DNA of 64,000 nucleotides from Lycocorax pyrrhopterus obiensis (Eukaryota > Chordata > Aves > Passeriformes > Paradisaeidae). Each line of letters starts with the position of its first letter. The stretch's first letter is position 1. The translations under genes and the position numbers were made by a program. This document shows positions 52,691-64,000 of this stretch, piece by piece. The DNA lies in contig JACSVZ010000001.1 of NCBI GenBank assembly GCA_014706295.1, positions 87,108,237 through 87,172,236 on the forward strand, read 5' to 3'. The notes below the pieces were generated by a model. The model made no database searches, was not told the DNA's origin, and was given only the letters and a program-made list of their open reading frames with translations.

Positions 52691-54698
52691 CATCTGAGAC
52701 ATCCGAGAGTACCCCAGCCGACTCCTGGCTGCCCCTTCACAATAACTTGTGTGTCTGGTAGAGCATATATGTATTTCATGTGTGACAGTTCCCTTTGGAT
52801 TTCTCAGATATCCAATGGCTACTCAGATCACACTGGGCATCTGTGTTCAACAGAACTGAGCCCATTCACCACAGTCATTATACCTTGGGAAGCTGCTGTG
52901 CTTTGAAGAGCACTGAAGAAATGCATGCCTGAGGCCTCTCCAAAAAGCATGTAGTGTGTGGATGAGCACTGTGGTTTCTCCCTCTTTTGGGATTCTGTCA
53001 CATACACTGGAGTGATGCATGCTCAGGGCTGGAGAAAGGTGGTTTATTTAGGTTCATCGAGAAGGATCCAAGTGTGAAATTTGCACATGAGTGTTGGCAA
53101 TGGAGGTAGAAGTCCTTTCATGAAGCTTTAGAAGTCAAATAACTGACCTAGTCAAAATGGGTACCATGAGTGATGAGAGAGAGGTTAGTGGGGCTGTTCA
53201 CAGTGCAGGGTGGGGGGGTGGTGGTGGTTTCACTCTGCCTAAGCTCATTGGAGACCTGGTTCCTGCACTATGGTGTCAAGTGACTGCTAATCAAAATCTC
53301 TGCAGCCGGAAATTCCTCAGGATAATGGGAGCTGAAGCCAGAAACTTTTTCATCAGCTCCTAGCCTAATCATACCCTGAGGGAGACGGGTGCTAAATTAC
53401 AGGGTGTGTTCACCTCTTAAATCTGGAGGCTGTTCAGATAAACAATAACAAGCTGAGCAGGAGTCACTCAGAGAGAGACCTGGTGAAATGTAATCTTTGT
53501 TCAGGCTAGTAAAAAGTTGTCTCTGAGTGCAGTCTCCACACAAAAGTGTCATTTGCCAAAGCTATCACTTAGGTTTCACACCCAGGTCCACTTTGTTTAC
53601 ACTTTTAAGCACCAAGCCCATCAACTTGAAAGAAGCTGTAGTGAGTAACTGAGAGCTGGTGATCATCCAGTATCAGTTAAGGAAAAACAGTGCGATGACA
53701 GAGCTGTAACACTCTGGGTAAAAGGCCAAGATTTTGTACATTTGACCTAAGAGGCCACCTGTATTACAACAAACAGGAGGTGTTTCTTTAAAACAAGATG
53801 AGAAAAGTGGTTCTTGCCTCGCTTCAGCAGAAAATAACCTCTCTAATTCATGGCTGCAAAACACTCACTACCTAAGAGTAGGTGTGACAGGTAGTACCTT
53901 CGTGTCTCACCCCACACTGAGTGCTTTGTCATGTACTTGAAGAATAAGAAGTTTGAAAGTTAAAAAATCAAGGAAGTTATCTTCTGTGACAAGTCCTAAA
54001 AGTGGAGTTAATGCCATTTGACAATACCTTGAGAAGAGGCTGGTACTCCATAGGCTAAATATGGGCTCTTGCATTGGTAGTCTCCTGTGATAGGAACAGA
54101 GCGTACCGGAAAAGTCGAGGGGAAGAGAGGATATTCTTAACTAATCTCATGAATATGCTATTGAACAGCAAAGCTGTGTTACCCATCCTTGTTCTGGAGA
54201 AATCATCTAACTATTGAGAACCAGACTTGTCCAGTTCTCCATTTCAATGTCTTCACATTAAGTCAAGATCAGACTGAGATGAAATCATGAGAGGACTACA
54301 GATGTTAAATTAAATTGCTCATTTGGTCTAAAAGTTCAACAGAGTAACTTCACTTGAGGGCCTTTCGTATTGTTTGGGGCTTTTCCAGAGTAGCCAAGTC
54401 TTCCAGGTAGAGTAAAGCTTGCTGGCTCTCTGGCAATTGGAACTGACCCATCCTTCATTTCCTGCTTTGAACAATTGCAGCTCTTGTACAGCTGCTGAAC
54501 TCTGTTAAACGTGAATCTACTTGTGAAAGGCAAGAGTCTTTCTCATATGAAAAATACATCTGAAATGACAACGTTCACAATATTGTCTAAACCTTCATAT
54601 TCATTAGAGGTTTCTGTTCAGTTGTCTGCTGTTCTCCTCTGCCTCTTCCCAATTTAAACACTTCCAAAGGCTTGTGTTAGTGATCATTGCAGGATAAC

Positions 54699-54737
<39 letters not shown>
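54699..54737. repeat. (GATA)n microsatellite
   Basis: About nine to ten uninterrupted ATAG/GATA units over 39 bp, starting after 'ggataac' and ending before 'ccc'. Such uninterrupted tetranucleotide arrays are commonly length-polymorphic. Confidence 0.98.
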
Positions 54738-57031
54738 CCCTTCCCAGTCAAATAAGGCTGGCCTCTTGTAACATATATTGCACACCATTACATAAAAGTG
54801 TAGAAACTTCATTTTTCTTAGCTGTCATCTGGTCAATGATCTTCCTGTGGGACTGAGGAAAATAAACTATCCTGTTTTCTTTTTCTGCAAGAATTGTATT
54901 AGCAAAGCTCCTGCCCCTCAGTTTATGTCTCATTTAGCCTAGGACAAACACAGAGTTCCAATATTCCCGTGGCCCCATTTTGACTTTGCAAGTTCAGTCT
55001 GTGCTCCACCAGATGCTTCCCAAAAGCTAGCAGGTGGAGCAATTTGTGTGCTTTCCTTCCCTCTATCCTCCTGGACCAGAACAGCTAAAGGTTGCCTTAG
55101 TCTCGCAGCCCTGGAGCAGTGAGCAGGTCAGAGCCACCAAGCCCCTGTGCAGAGGATTTTTGCCTTTTCTTGCAGCCCTGAGTCTTACTTATTGCTGCCA
55201 CTAGAAACCAACTCCCACTTCAGGGACAGTGTAATTCAGGAATGGCTTCTCTGAGGCAAGTCAGTGCTGTTTGTTTAACCTGTACTGTAGCCCGTTGGCA
55301 ACTCCACAGTGTCTTGCCCCATTCAAGGATCAGGTAGTACTTGTAGTAAGGTGGAGACTTACATAATGCTTTGGAACAGCAGCATTTCAGATCTTTGGCA
55401 AGAGAAATTTTGGCACAGCACACTGGCCTTCTCAACACCCATGTGTTCACCATCTGTCCACCACATGCCAGAGTGTTAGAGAGCTGGCAGGAGTCTGCAC
55501 TGGTCTTTGCATTGCTTAGGGCTACACCTGAAGGTGGTCTCAGGGTTGTAAAGGGAATACTAAAGAATCCGGGAGAACCCCAGAATGCAAACCTTTTTCT
55601 ATGCAAATGCTAGAGCTGCAGACAAGGTGGTGGGGTGCTTTCTGATACTTTCTTTTTTCTTTTTTGCCCTCATGCCACAAGGCTTTAATAGCATGAGAAG
55701 ATTGTGTCCTGGGCATGGTGTGTGAGCTGTCTGCTTCCTCAAAACCATAAAAAATTATGCAATAATGTACTGGCTACATTTGTGGAGAGAAGTATTGAAA
55801 TCTGAATGCACCTACGAAAACAGCCATCATAAATTAGCATTTACCATCACAGATAGATCTGGTCAAACAGGGTCATCTTGGAGGAACCACAAAGCACTGC
55901 TAAAAGGATGAGAAAGTCTGCTGTACCTGAAAGATTGGGTAGCTGGTATAATTTGTTAGAAATAACCCAGCTTCTCTTCCTCTATTTCATAGTGACTGTT
56001 AATTGACTTCTCCTCAAGTAAAATGACCAGTTCACATTTTCAGGTTTCAGCTCTTTGCTGATTTTGTATTGGATGGTAACACATGGGTGTCACCTGCTGC
56101 TGGTTGTTGGCAGCAGGGCTAGCAAGAAGGCAGTGTGAATCCAGGCATTCCAGCATCCAGGAGCAGGTGTTGATTGTGCCGTTGGAGAGGATGATGTGTT
56201 GTGAACTGGGGATCTAGCAGTGCCTTGTCTTGACACCTTGGGAAAGCTCCTGGTACTTTCAAGTAGTCCTTAATGAAACGCCTTTGATTAGTAGATTCAG
56301 AAAGAAACCATGAAAGCTCTCTCTGTGTTGAAGAAAACCTACCACTGTCTGCTGAAATGAGAGAGCTAACTTACGGGAATGAGGCACTGCGGGTGCATAA
56401 GATGTAACAGAAGGTGACATGAACCAGCTTCGGAAAAAAACAATTGGATTCTTATTTCACAAAGCGTTTCTGCACCTCAAAAGGTGCTTAAACAGAGTTT
56501 GAGCAACAATGTTTAAAGTAGAAATTCAGGAAAGCTCTACCAGACCTGCTTTAGCATCTGAGGCAAACTGTTGCAACGTCTGTGGAGCAGGAAGTCCCCT
56601 TAAAATACTAAGTTTTGCACTGATTGTGCTCGACATGCATGGAGTGCATGGCCACTTTCTTCTTGACCAGGATTTGAGAAACGTGCCAATATCTGAGTTA
56701 TCTGAGACCACTTCCTGGGCTGTTCTCAGATGATTGCTCAAATTGGCTTGGATTCAGTCAGAATATGTTAAGGTGAACTTTTCAGCAGTAGCTTAACACT
56801 CGCAGCACTTGCCAGGAAAGTGAGAGACCTTGGTGACAAGGATCTCTCAGCTGCTGAGGGTGTGAAACCACTGTTCCCGCAAAAAAACTGCTAAGCTCTG
56901 AGTCCCTTTTGCTCGGAGGAATCACTTTTGAGAGGTGCTTTGGCTCCTGAAGGAGGCAGTTCCGGGCACACTATTGCATGACGATCGGTCAGGTTAAGCA
57001 ACTCATACTTACTGCCCTGTCCAAATGCTAG

Positions 57032-57590
57032 TCACAGAATCATGGAATACCCTGAGTTGGAGAGGGCTCACAAGGATCATCGAGTCCCAACTCCTGGCCC
57101 CAGCTCCGTCAGTCTTGGTGCTGTGACCACTTCCCTTAGAAGCCTGTTCCAGTGCCCAGCCACCCTCTGGGTGAAGAACCTTTTTCTAGTATCCGACCTA
57201 AACCTCCCCGAACCCAGCTTCATGCTGTTTCCTCAAGTCCTGTCACTGATCACCATAGAGCAGAGATCAGTGCCTGCCCCTCCTCTTCCCTTTGAGAGGA
57301 AGCTTCAGACCACAATGAGGTCTCACCTCAGTCTCCTCCAGACTGAACAAACCAGATGACCTTAGCCATATCTCATATGGCTTCCCATCCAGAGCCTTCA
57401 CATTCCTCATAGCCCTCCTTTGGACACTCTCTAATGGCTTAATATCTTTCTTACATTGTGGCACCCAAAACTACGCACAGTCCTCGAGGTGAGGCTGCCC
57501 CAGTGCAGAGCAGAGCGGGACAATCCCCTCCCTTGCCCGGCTGGCGATGCTGTGCCTGATGCACCCCAGGGCACCATTAGTCTCTCCTAA
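57032..57590 (-). repeat. CR1 LINE fragment, antisense, about 560 bp
   Basis: The + strand runs through the reverse complement of a long CR1 3' part: 'cacagaatcatggaataccc', 'tcatcgagtcccaactcctg', 'cagtgcccagccaccctctg', 'ggtgaagaacctttttctag', 'ccttcacattcctcatagcc', 'gtcctcgaggtgaggctgcc', 'gcagagcagagcgggacaat', 'gatgcaccccagggcaccat'. It is GC-richer than its surroundings and includes the sequence upstream of the usual 3' fragment, so it is less truncated than most copies here. Confidence 0.95.
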
Positions 57591-60447
57591 GCTGGGAAAG
57601 GCCCTCACTTGCCTTGCTCAGCTTCATGAAATTCCCCCAAATGCTAGGTTGCCTGGTTTCTGTGCTGCTTTGCTGGCTGTTAAAAATCTGCCTGGAGAAA
57701 GGAAGAAGCCCATGAAGCCAGCTGCATCTACTGTATTCTCCAGAGCAATGATGAGCTGGGGGATGCTGAGAACTTGTAGATTCTAAACACATTATTATAG
57801 CTCTGGTTTATGCCAGATAGTGGTGATTATCATGTGTTTTCTGTCATTTCCTCCTTGCACTTCCCTTCTTTTTCTATTGAGTTTTTTTAACAATAATGTA
57901 GCTCTGGATTAGGATGAATATTTTGCAGAGTATTTCTGTAGTGACTAGCCCCGCAGAGGCTCTGCACAAGAGCCCAAGGAGTTTTGTAATTCAAATACAT
58001 GATTGCTATTACATATGACTGTTATTTCAAACTTGCAAACAAGTGCTGAACACTTAGAGAAAGATGTGAGGGCAATTCCTTTCCCAGGCAGCCAGCCATC
58101 TAATTTAGACAGAATACAACCAGTGAGAAGCTTATTCAGGTGAAATCAAAACAGGGCGGGTGGGATAGAGGAGCAAAGAGAATATGAATATCTAACATGG
58201 TCACAGGGGGTTGACAGTCACATTGCCATTGTTCCTTATGGTTGTGTTTTGTTTCCCTTTGACTCCTTACAGGGAAGCCAAAAGCTACAGCTCTGGATGA
58301 ATAAGTAAAATTTCTCTCTGCAAAGTACTGGAGTAAAACCCATTTATTCCCCAATTGAAGTAAATTGAGTGTCAGTCCTCAACTCAGGGCAGAACATCAT
58401 TATTCCCGTGAACATTTATCAGCACATTCACATGAACAAAAACTTGTTTGTGTGAAAGTACTGAGCCATTCCTTTAGAGCCTTCCTCTAAACCAGAGTTT
58501 AGACTAGAACTGAAAGGGTAAAACCTCATTTGCTCAAGGGCAAGACTAAGACTTTGTTATCTTTACCTTTGAGCATTTACATTTAAATCCTTTCCCATCC
58601 AAACTCTCCCAGTAATTCATCCAAAAGCATCACAGGACAAGACAGTGTCTCCACAAAAAGTGATAACGTTGCCTCGTGAATGGCACAGAAAGAGAACTGA
58701 AAGATAAGAACTGGATGAGGTGAGGGACACAGTTATTTGTATAATCAGTGCATTTTATGCTTTTGTTTCCAGTGGAAATACTCCCATGGGAGACAATAGG
58801 GCTTTATTATTTTTACCTCCTAGTTTTGCTTTGCCTGGTACAGTTTCTCATAGAGGCTCATCCCACTGCAGTCAGTGACAATAAGTGTCATGGTCTTTAG
58901 CAGGAGCAATCCTTGAGTTTGTCATGTGTGCTCTCCCAGATTCGCCCTAATCAGGCTCCTTAAGCTCACCTCCCTCTGCCTGCCTGTCTGGCTGGGGCTC
59001 CCAGTGTGTGTCACGGTTCACCGAAAGCTCTCTGTGTACAAACAGGTCCATCCCTACCCATGGCCTGCCTGTTCCAGCCTGACACTTGACATGCAGCGCC
59101 TGTCAGAGTCTGCTTAAACACATAATAACACCTCTGGCTGCAGGTTATTTGCATTCTGTTGGTGATGTTAGCATGACGGATTTTTGTTGCAGCATCCATA
59201 ACTCTGTAGAAATGCTCAATTATTCAGTCTCAACCAGCTAAGACACTGCCCATTAAATCAGCCAACACAATTGTAGGGCCATGAAAAGTCACAGCTAATT
59301 TGAAATTTTATTAGCTCTCAGCTGATCTTGTTTACTGCTGAAGCAGTGTCTCAAAATCAGCCCTTTGCTTCTGTACAAAGCTCTAATCCTTGACACCTTC
59401 TTGGTGCTGTGTGGCAGTGAGTGAGGAACCTGATTGCAAAGGAGGAATCAGACTGCTGTGGGATTTGTGAGCTCTTTGCAGCCATCAAGTGTAGCAACAA
59501 CTCAAGGAATGCAGGGACAGTAGGTAGTCCCATTGCTGCTGAACAGTATTTTGCAGAAATTTCAAAATTTCTGGTTCGTTTGGGTGAATGTATTTTTTTG
59601 CATGCATCACATGGACAAATATCATAAAGGACATTATTTTCAGAAAGTGATGGGTCACAAACAGTGTTTGAAAGCCAAGTAATTTTAGCTCCTCTTAATT
59701 TTGGCATGCAGGTGACTATTTGCAGAAGGCAGTTATGATATGGAGTATCTCATGAAATTCCTGAGTGAGGTCAGCATTTCCATCTGTTGTCATTATCTAA
59801 TGTAGCTGTCTGGGTAGTTATAGTGAGTGAGTGTTTAAAGTCAGTTAATATCAGGTGCTTTCCAGCTGGTATTATGCAAATGTTATACTTGTTAGGCCAA
59901 GGTCCTGCTCCAAGAAGACACAGATACCTTTGGAATTCAGCCCCTTCCATGAAATAATGTTCCCATGGAGAAAAAGCTGAACATACATTGCAGATACAAA
60001 ACTTTAATGAGAATTGTGGTTATTTCATTGGGTTGTGCTGACATTTCAGAGCCCTTTGGGACAGGAACAGATGTTTTGTGAACAGAAAGTAAAAAGATAG
60101 TCTCTACTCCCAGGGAGTTTGCAGTCTAAAGCAGTGTTTTGAAGAGCTCACTGATGGGATTGGTGGATTTGCAATCTTTAAGGGAGTCAGAGCATCATTC
60201 TAAAAAAAAATATTGCAACTCCACCCACAAAACACAAGCTAGATGAGCCATCCCAAAGTGAAACCTCTCTCTAGTGATACACAGAGTGCAGATTATCTGA
60301 TAAAAATGGTCTTGGTCCCCTAAAATATAATGTTGGCTGAATAAATTGGAGCTGCTTTATCCTCAGTGGCAGAAAAGGAAGGGTTTCTGCTGAGCCCGGT
60401 TCATTCTCCTTCATGTCCCTCTCTGAAGGGAGTGAGACAGGCCTCAC

Positions 60448-60502
60448 AAGATGACCTGTAGAGGTGCCATCCAGTCTGATCTATTCTATGATTCCGTGAG
60501 TC
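60448..60502 (+). repeat. Very short CR1 3' tail fragment, sense
   Basis: The block 'aagatgacctgtagaggtgc' followed by 'catccagtctgatctattct' and 'atgattccgtga' matches the last 55 bp of CR1 with its octamer tail. It is short and somewhat diverged, so boundaries and subfamily are uncertain. Confidence 0.7.
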
Positions 60503-60999
60503 TTAGTGAAAGATGCAAACCATCGAACACATTATTTACCAGATGTGACAATGTCTTGCCAATGGCTCCCTTTTCACAACAGGAATGGTTTGATTCACCC
60601 CATGGTAATGCTAAGGTTGAAGAAGGTATTTATTTCATGGCTTCATGCAAAGGAAGTGGGACAGAACAGTGTGTGTTTGGTTTTAGCAGGACTGCCAGAA
60701 GGACACATACGTGTATATAGGATGCATAAAAGGTCTCAAAGATGTAAAAATTCGTATTGCATGGAAAAAAGAAGGAACACGAGATATTTTAAAATCTGGC
60801 TTAGTGACACATCTCTGAATTAATTTGTTAATTCGAAGGGCATCCATGATTGAAGCTGTTTCTCCAGGGATCCCATAGAACTGGTTGTTGTATCCAACCC
60901 TACTCAGCATTTTCATAATTGTCTTAGAATGTAGTTTACGTCTCTCCTGTTAAAATGTTCAGGTCACCTAAAGCTCAATGTGGTGGTAAATAATGTACC

Positions 61000-61680
61000 C
61001 AGATCATTTTGACACAGAGTGATCTGACTCACATCGCTGCAAGGTCACAATCAAACAAAATGTATCTTAATGCAGCAAAATGCAAAATAGCCCTGGGAAC
61101 AAAGAAAGGATGTTATACTGGAGGGTTAAGAGATTCTTGGGAAGCAATGACTCAGAACAGGATTTTGAGGTCACTGGAGGTAATTGTCTCAACATGAGTT
61201 CTCAGTGCAAGGGTCTTGCACCTTCACCTCTCTGAACCTTTGAAGTATAGAAGCCCAACAGCTCAGATGTGGTCTCTTTTCTGCACCCAAAATTGCTGAC
61301 ACAGTGCTGTGTCCAGTGTTGCTGTCCACACATAACAGAAGTGAAATTACTGGAAAGAGATCAAAGGATGTCATACACCAAAAAAAGTCCAGTGGATGGG
61401 AAATAAACCTTACAATGGGAAGCTGGATCTTCCTCAGCTGTTCAGAAAAAAGATTCTGAATGAATTGTTGCTCTGTGTGGAGGTACTTGCACATGGAAAA
61501 GACATCAGAGCATGCAGGGAAGAAGGAACTATTAGTAACTTTGTGGAAAAAGGCCAAACAAGACCTGGTCATGGGATACTGGAGTTAGACAAATCCAACC
61601 CTGAAATAAGATGCAAGTCTCTAGCAGTAATTAAGCATTTCAGAAGCTTACTGGAGGAAGTGGTTGACTCACTATAATCA
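61000..61680 (+). repeat. Ancient CR1/L3-like LINE remnant, sense
   Basis: Blocks occur in the order of ancient amniote CR1 elements: 'tgcagcaaaatgcaaaatag', 'cctgggaacaaagaaagg', 'cttgggaagcaatgactcag', 'aggattttgaggtcactgga', 'caacatgagttctcagtgca', then, after a diverged middle, 'agttagacaaatccaaccct', 'gaaataagatgcaagtctct' and 'ggaggaagtggttgactcac'. It differs strongly from the avian CR1 3' subfamilies elsewhere in the window. Several open frames of 60-130 codons across it are relics. The central part (about 61280-61480) is poorly matched and may contain a later insertion or simply decay. Confidence 0.72.
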
Positions 61681-63518
61681 GCTCTCTTTGATATATGAGA
61701 TATTTTTCTAAAACACAGGCTTTAATCTGGTTCTGAGTGGGAAAAAAATAAACAGCCTATGGGTATAAGAGGTCAAACAAGCTGATCATAGTAGCCTTAA
61801 AACATGTGAATTGCAGTAATCCCCGTATGCAAGACTTTAAACTTTTCACAGAGATAATTCAGCAACACATGCATTCTCTGCTCTGAAGTGCCATGGTCAC
61901 ATTACAGTTATATGTAAGTAAGGGAGCTGTCACTTTTTAAAACCAAGAGCAGTACAAAGGTGTCCATAACTAAGAACTTATTGTGCAGCCTACCTGTGCT
62001 CCGGGAGCTACTGGAGTTAGGAATCCACATACAGGTCGTGAGTCTCTGTGGCTTTGCTGCTGCAAAACTTGGGGTGGAGAGGGCATTGATCCCATGTTCA
62101 CCTCCCTCTGTTACCTATCTCTGAAAAAATTGCAGTGATTTCTAACGAAAATTCACCTTTATGCTTTATGAATTTCAAAGGTGCTCTGTATTACAACTTC
62201 ATATTGTTCTGCGAGATCGTATCTTGCCATGTTTTCCTTTGCTGATGGTGCTGGCTTCCCACATTTGTTTTTGTTGAATTGGACAGGTAAAGCCAGAGTT
62301 CTCTTTTGCTCTGATTTAGTTTTGATTAATCCATGCAGCTCCCTGAACACCTTGCTCTTCATGGGTCAGGAGCTTCTTGCAAATGTCACTTTATCCTCAC
62401 TCTTCTCATGGATCCAGTGAGAGATATCAGGGTATGAGAAGTCATAGCTGTGTACACTGTCATTATATCTCCTGACAATTCACTGTAGGGCACCACTTGG
62501 ATGACTTTTGGACCATACAATAAAAAACCCAAGAAAACAGTATTCACATGGACACATCACTACTTTTGACCTGGTTTGTAGCTTAAATCTTGATGTTCTA
62601 CATGACTCAGACAAAAGTAGCCATTACATTTCCGAAGCTAAAGAAATGCTTTGTCCTGAAACTGCTCTTGGTATTAGAGGGAGTTGAGTAGCTAAATGCC
62701 ATTTCAGCCCTTGAGTGCCTTGATGAATTTAGGACGTCAGTGACAAGCCTCTCTGGTGTAGTTACCCTCAATTTATTCCATATAGGTCCAAAACAAATTA
62801 GTTGAAAGGCTTATCTGCAGATGAGTCCTCATCATTCTCACCTGTTCAAAACATTGTCCTCTGCGTCTATTCTTCAAACATTTATCTACAGTTTCATGCA
62901 AAGACAACATTTCCTTGCTGTCTTGCAGCTTCAGGCGCCAAAACACATTTCTGATGCCTAGAAAAAAGGTTAATGAAGAGGTATGGTACAGCTGGTTTGC
63001 CATCCTTTCAGCCAAGTGTCTGTAGCCTTAGAAAACATTATTAATGTGTGGGAGAAAAAGACAACATTTTATCTTGCTTGAAACTGTAGTCAATATAGTA
63101 ACAAGTCTGGTTTGTTGTTTCTTTTTCTTTTTTTTTTTAGTAGGTAGCTGAGGCTAAACCTATTACATCTAAGCAGGTCTGTATTCTGTGAACAGTCTCT
63201 CAAACTCCATCTGAGATTTGACCTTCCAGAATCCTACTGATCTAGTCTAATCCTACTGATCTGATATTTTACTGGGCAAAGAAACTCTAATTAGTTCTTT
63301 TTCATTATCACTAGTCATCAAGAGAAAAGGCCAGTGGGTAGGTTTAGTGTCGGAGACGAAAATTTTTGGGGCAATTTTGCAAGGAGTGATAAAGATGTAG
63401 AGATATTAGTTCAGACAAGAGGTAAGGGTAGTACATGGGATTTTCCAAAGCACTTTTTCTGGCCTAACAGTGCTCCCATTATCATTAATGGCAAGTGCAG
63501 AGCACTTGTGGAAATGAC

Positions 63519-63540
63519 CCAGTGTGTGTATGTGTGTGTG
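63519..63540. repeat. Short GT-rich run
   Basis: A brief alternating TG stretch with interruptions (tgtgtgtatgtgtgtgtgcg). It is low-complexity intronic sequence with no evident function. Confidence 0.8.
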
Positions 63541-64000
63541 CGTACATGTACATGGAGCAGGTACTCACTGTCTTTGACCTACTTGGACACAGGAAGCTCT
63601 GGGAACCCTGACCAGGCTTGCTGTTCAGCTTTCTGTGTATGAGTAACCTCATGAAATGATGTTGTCACTGCTGCTTTAAACACTAAAATATTCCAAGATT
63701 GGAACAGGTATAACAGAATCCAAGTCCCTGATGTGTGAGCCATCTTAAGTACTAGAACAATAAAAGATCAGATTCCATTCTATTGATATTGCAGTAAATA
63801 CAAAGTAATGCCAATAACATTAGTAAAAGGACTTCTGATTCATCCTGGTAAAACTAGCACAAAACTGAAGCTCACAAACAGTAATAATGACAAACTGTTT
63901 TGTTTTAATTTACTGTTTCTTTGAGATAAAAAATCCATTATTCTGAAATCTAAAGATTTCCTCCCACTTCAGAAGGGAACTACCTCTCAGGACAGCGTTG

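Larger units (their letters stand above)
1..64000 (+). other. TENM4: Internal part of teneurin gene (TENM4-like), partial at both ends
   Basis: The six exons share one strand, one phase and the order of EGF1 to EGF8 of vertebrate teneurins, so the window is one gene interior. Teneurins are type II single-pass membrane proteins. They act in cell adhesion, axon guidance, synaptic partner matching and, for teneurin-4, oligodendrocyte differentiation, and they bind latrophilins through the C-terminal part. Here only the EGF stalk is encoded. The cytoplasmic domain, membrane helix and juxtamembrane region must lie upstream; the propeller, YD-shell and C-terminal peptide lie downstream. Assignment to TENM4 rests on remembered paralogue differences, such as [20 protein letters not shown] in EGF4 and METACGD after EGF8. 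TENM2 is the alternative; TENM1 and TENM3 fit less well. Confidence 0.87.
50561..64000 (+). other. TENM4: 5' part of the intron downstream of the EGF8 exon (at least 13.4 kb)
   Basis: Non-coding sequence from the donor gtagga to the window end. I looked for the next exon, expected to continue with a D-G-L-V-D-C-type segment, and did not find it. Contents: CR1 fragments at 52430-52690, 57032-57590, 60448-60502 and 61000-61680, a GATA microsatellite at 54699-54737 and a GT-rich run at 63519-63540. No RNA gene or second gene is evident. Confidence 0.88.

Noticed and set aside
61189..61572. 127-codon minus-strand open frame
   Set aside because: It lies across an ancient LINE remnant and has no recognisable protein domain.
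1..64000. miR-708, known to lie within an early TENM4 intron in mammals
   Set aside because: I looked for the mature sequence by eye and did not see it. The host intron is expected to be far upstream of the EGF exons.
1..64000. CRISPR arrays, operons, tRNA or rRNA genes, retroviral genes
   Set aside because: No spaced identical repeats, no RNA gene signatures and no retroviral domains. The window is ordinary vertebrate intron with scattered exons.

Overview
The window is vertebrate, almost certainly avian, chromosomal DNA. Its repeats are dominated by chicken-repeat-1 (CR1) LINE fragments, several ending in the typical short ATTCTATG-like 3' tail. The only coding sequence I can support is six exons on the + strand. 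Together they encode the complete EGF-repeat block (eight EGF-like modules) of a teneurin. The residues fit teneurin-4 (TENM4) best, with its close paralogue TENM2 as the main alternative. Neither the start nor the end of the gene is present.

Layout: 1-9184 is the end of an intron. Exon a (9185-9286) encodes EGF1. Exon b (14404-14598) encodes EGF2 and EGF3. Exon c (18783-18983) encodes EGF4 and EGF5. Exon d (36176-36361) encodes EGF6 and EGF7. A 27-bp microexon e (42958-42984) encodes the nine-residue linker AHYLDKVVK. Exon f (50414-50560) encodes EGF8 and the start of the segment after it. From 50561 to the end is intron again. The six exons total 858 bp (286 codons). Every intron has canonical GT/AG ends and is in phase 1, and every exon length is a multiple of three. 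Any exon can therefore be skipped without breaking the frame.

Together the exons form the stalk of a type II transmembrane cell-adhesion protein that links the membrane to the large C-terminal propeller/YD-shell superfold. EGF2 and EGF5 each lack one cysteine (Tyr and Phe in its place). This is the teneurin signature that leaves free cysteines for covalent cis-dimerisation. The microexon lies between EGF7 and EGF8, at the known regulated splice site of the family.

The other 98-99% is intronic: about fourteen CR1-type fragments of different ages, some microsatellites, two short tandem duplications, one isolated CpG cluster (about 10561-10740) and one CTCF-like motif (42164-42177). I found no RNA gene, CRISPR array, bacterial feature or viral gene, and no credible second protein-coding gene. 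No undescribed biological system is evident. The most useful observation is the microexon, which is too short to be found by ORF length.
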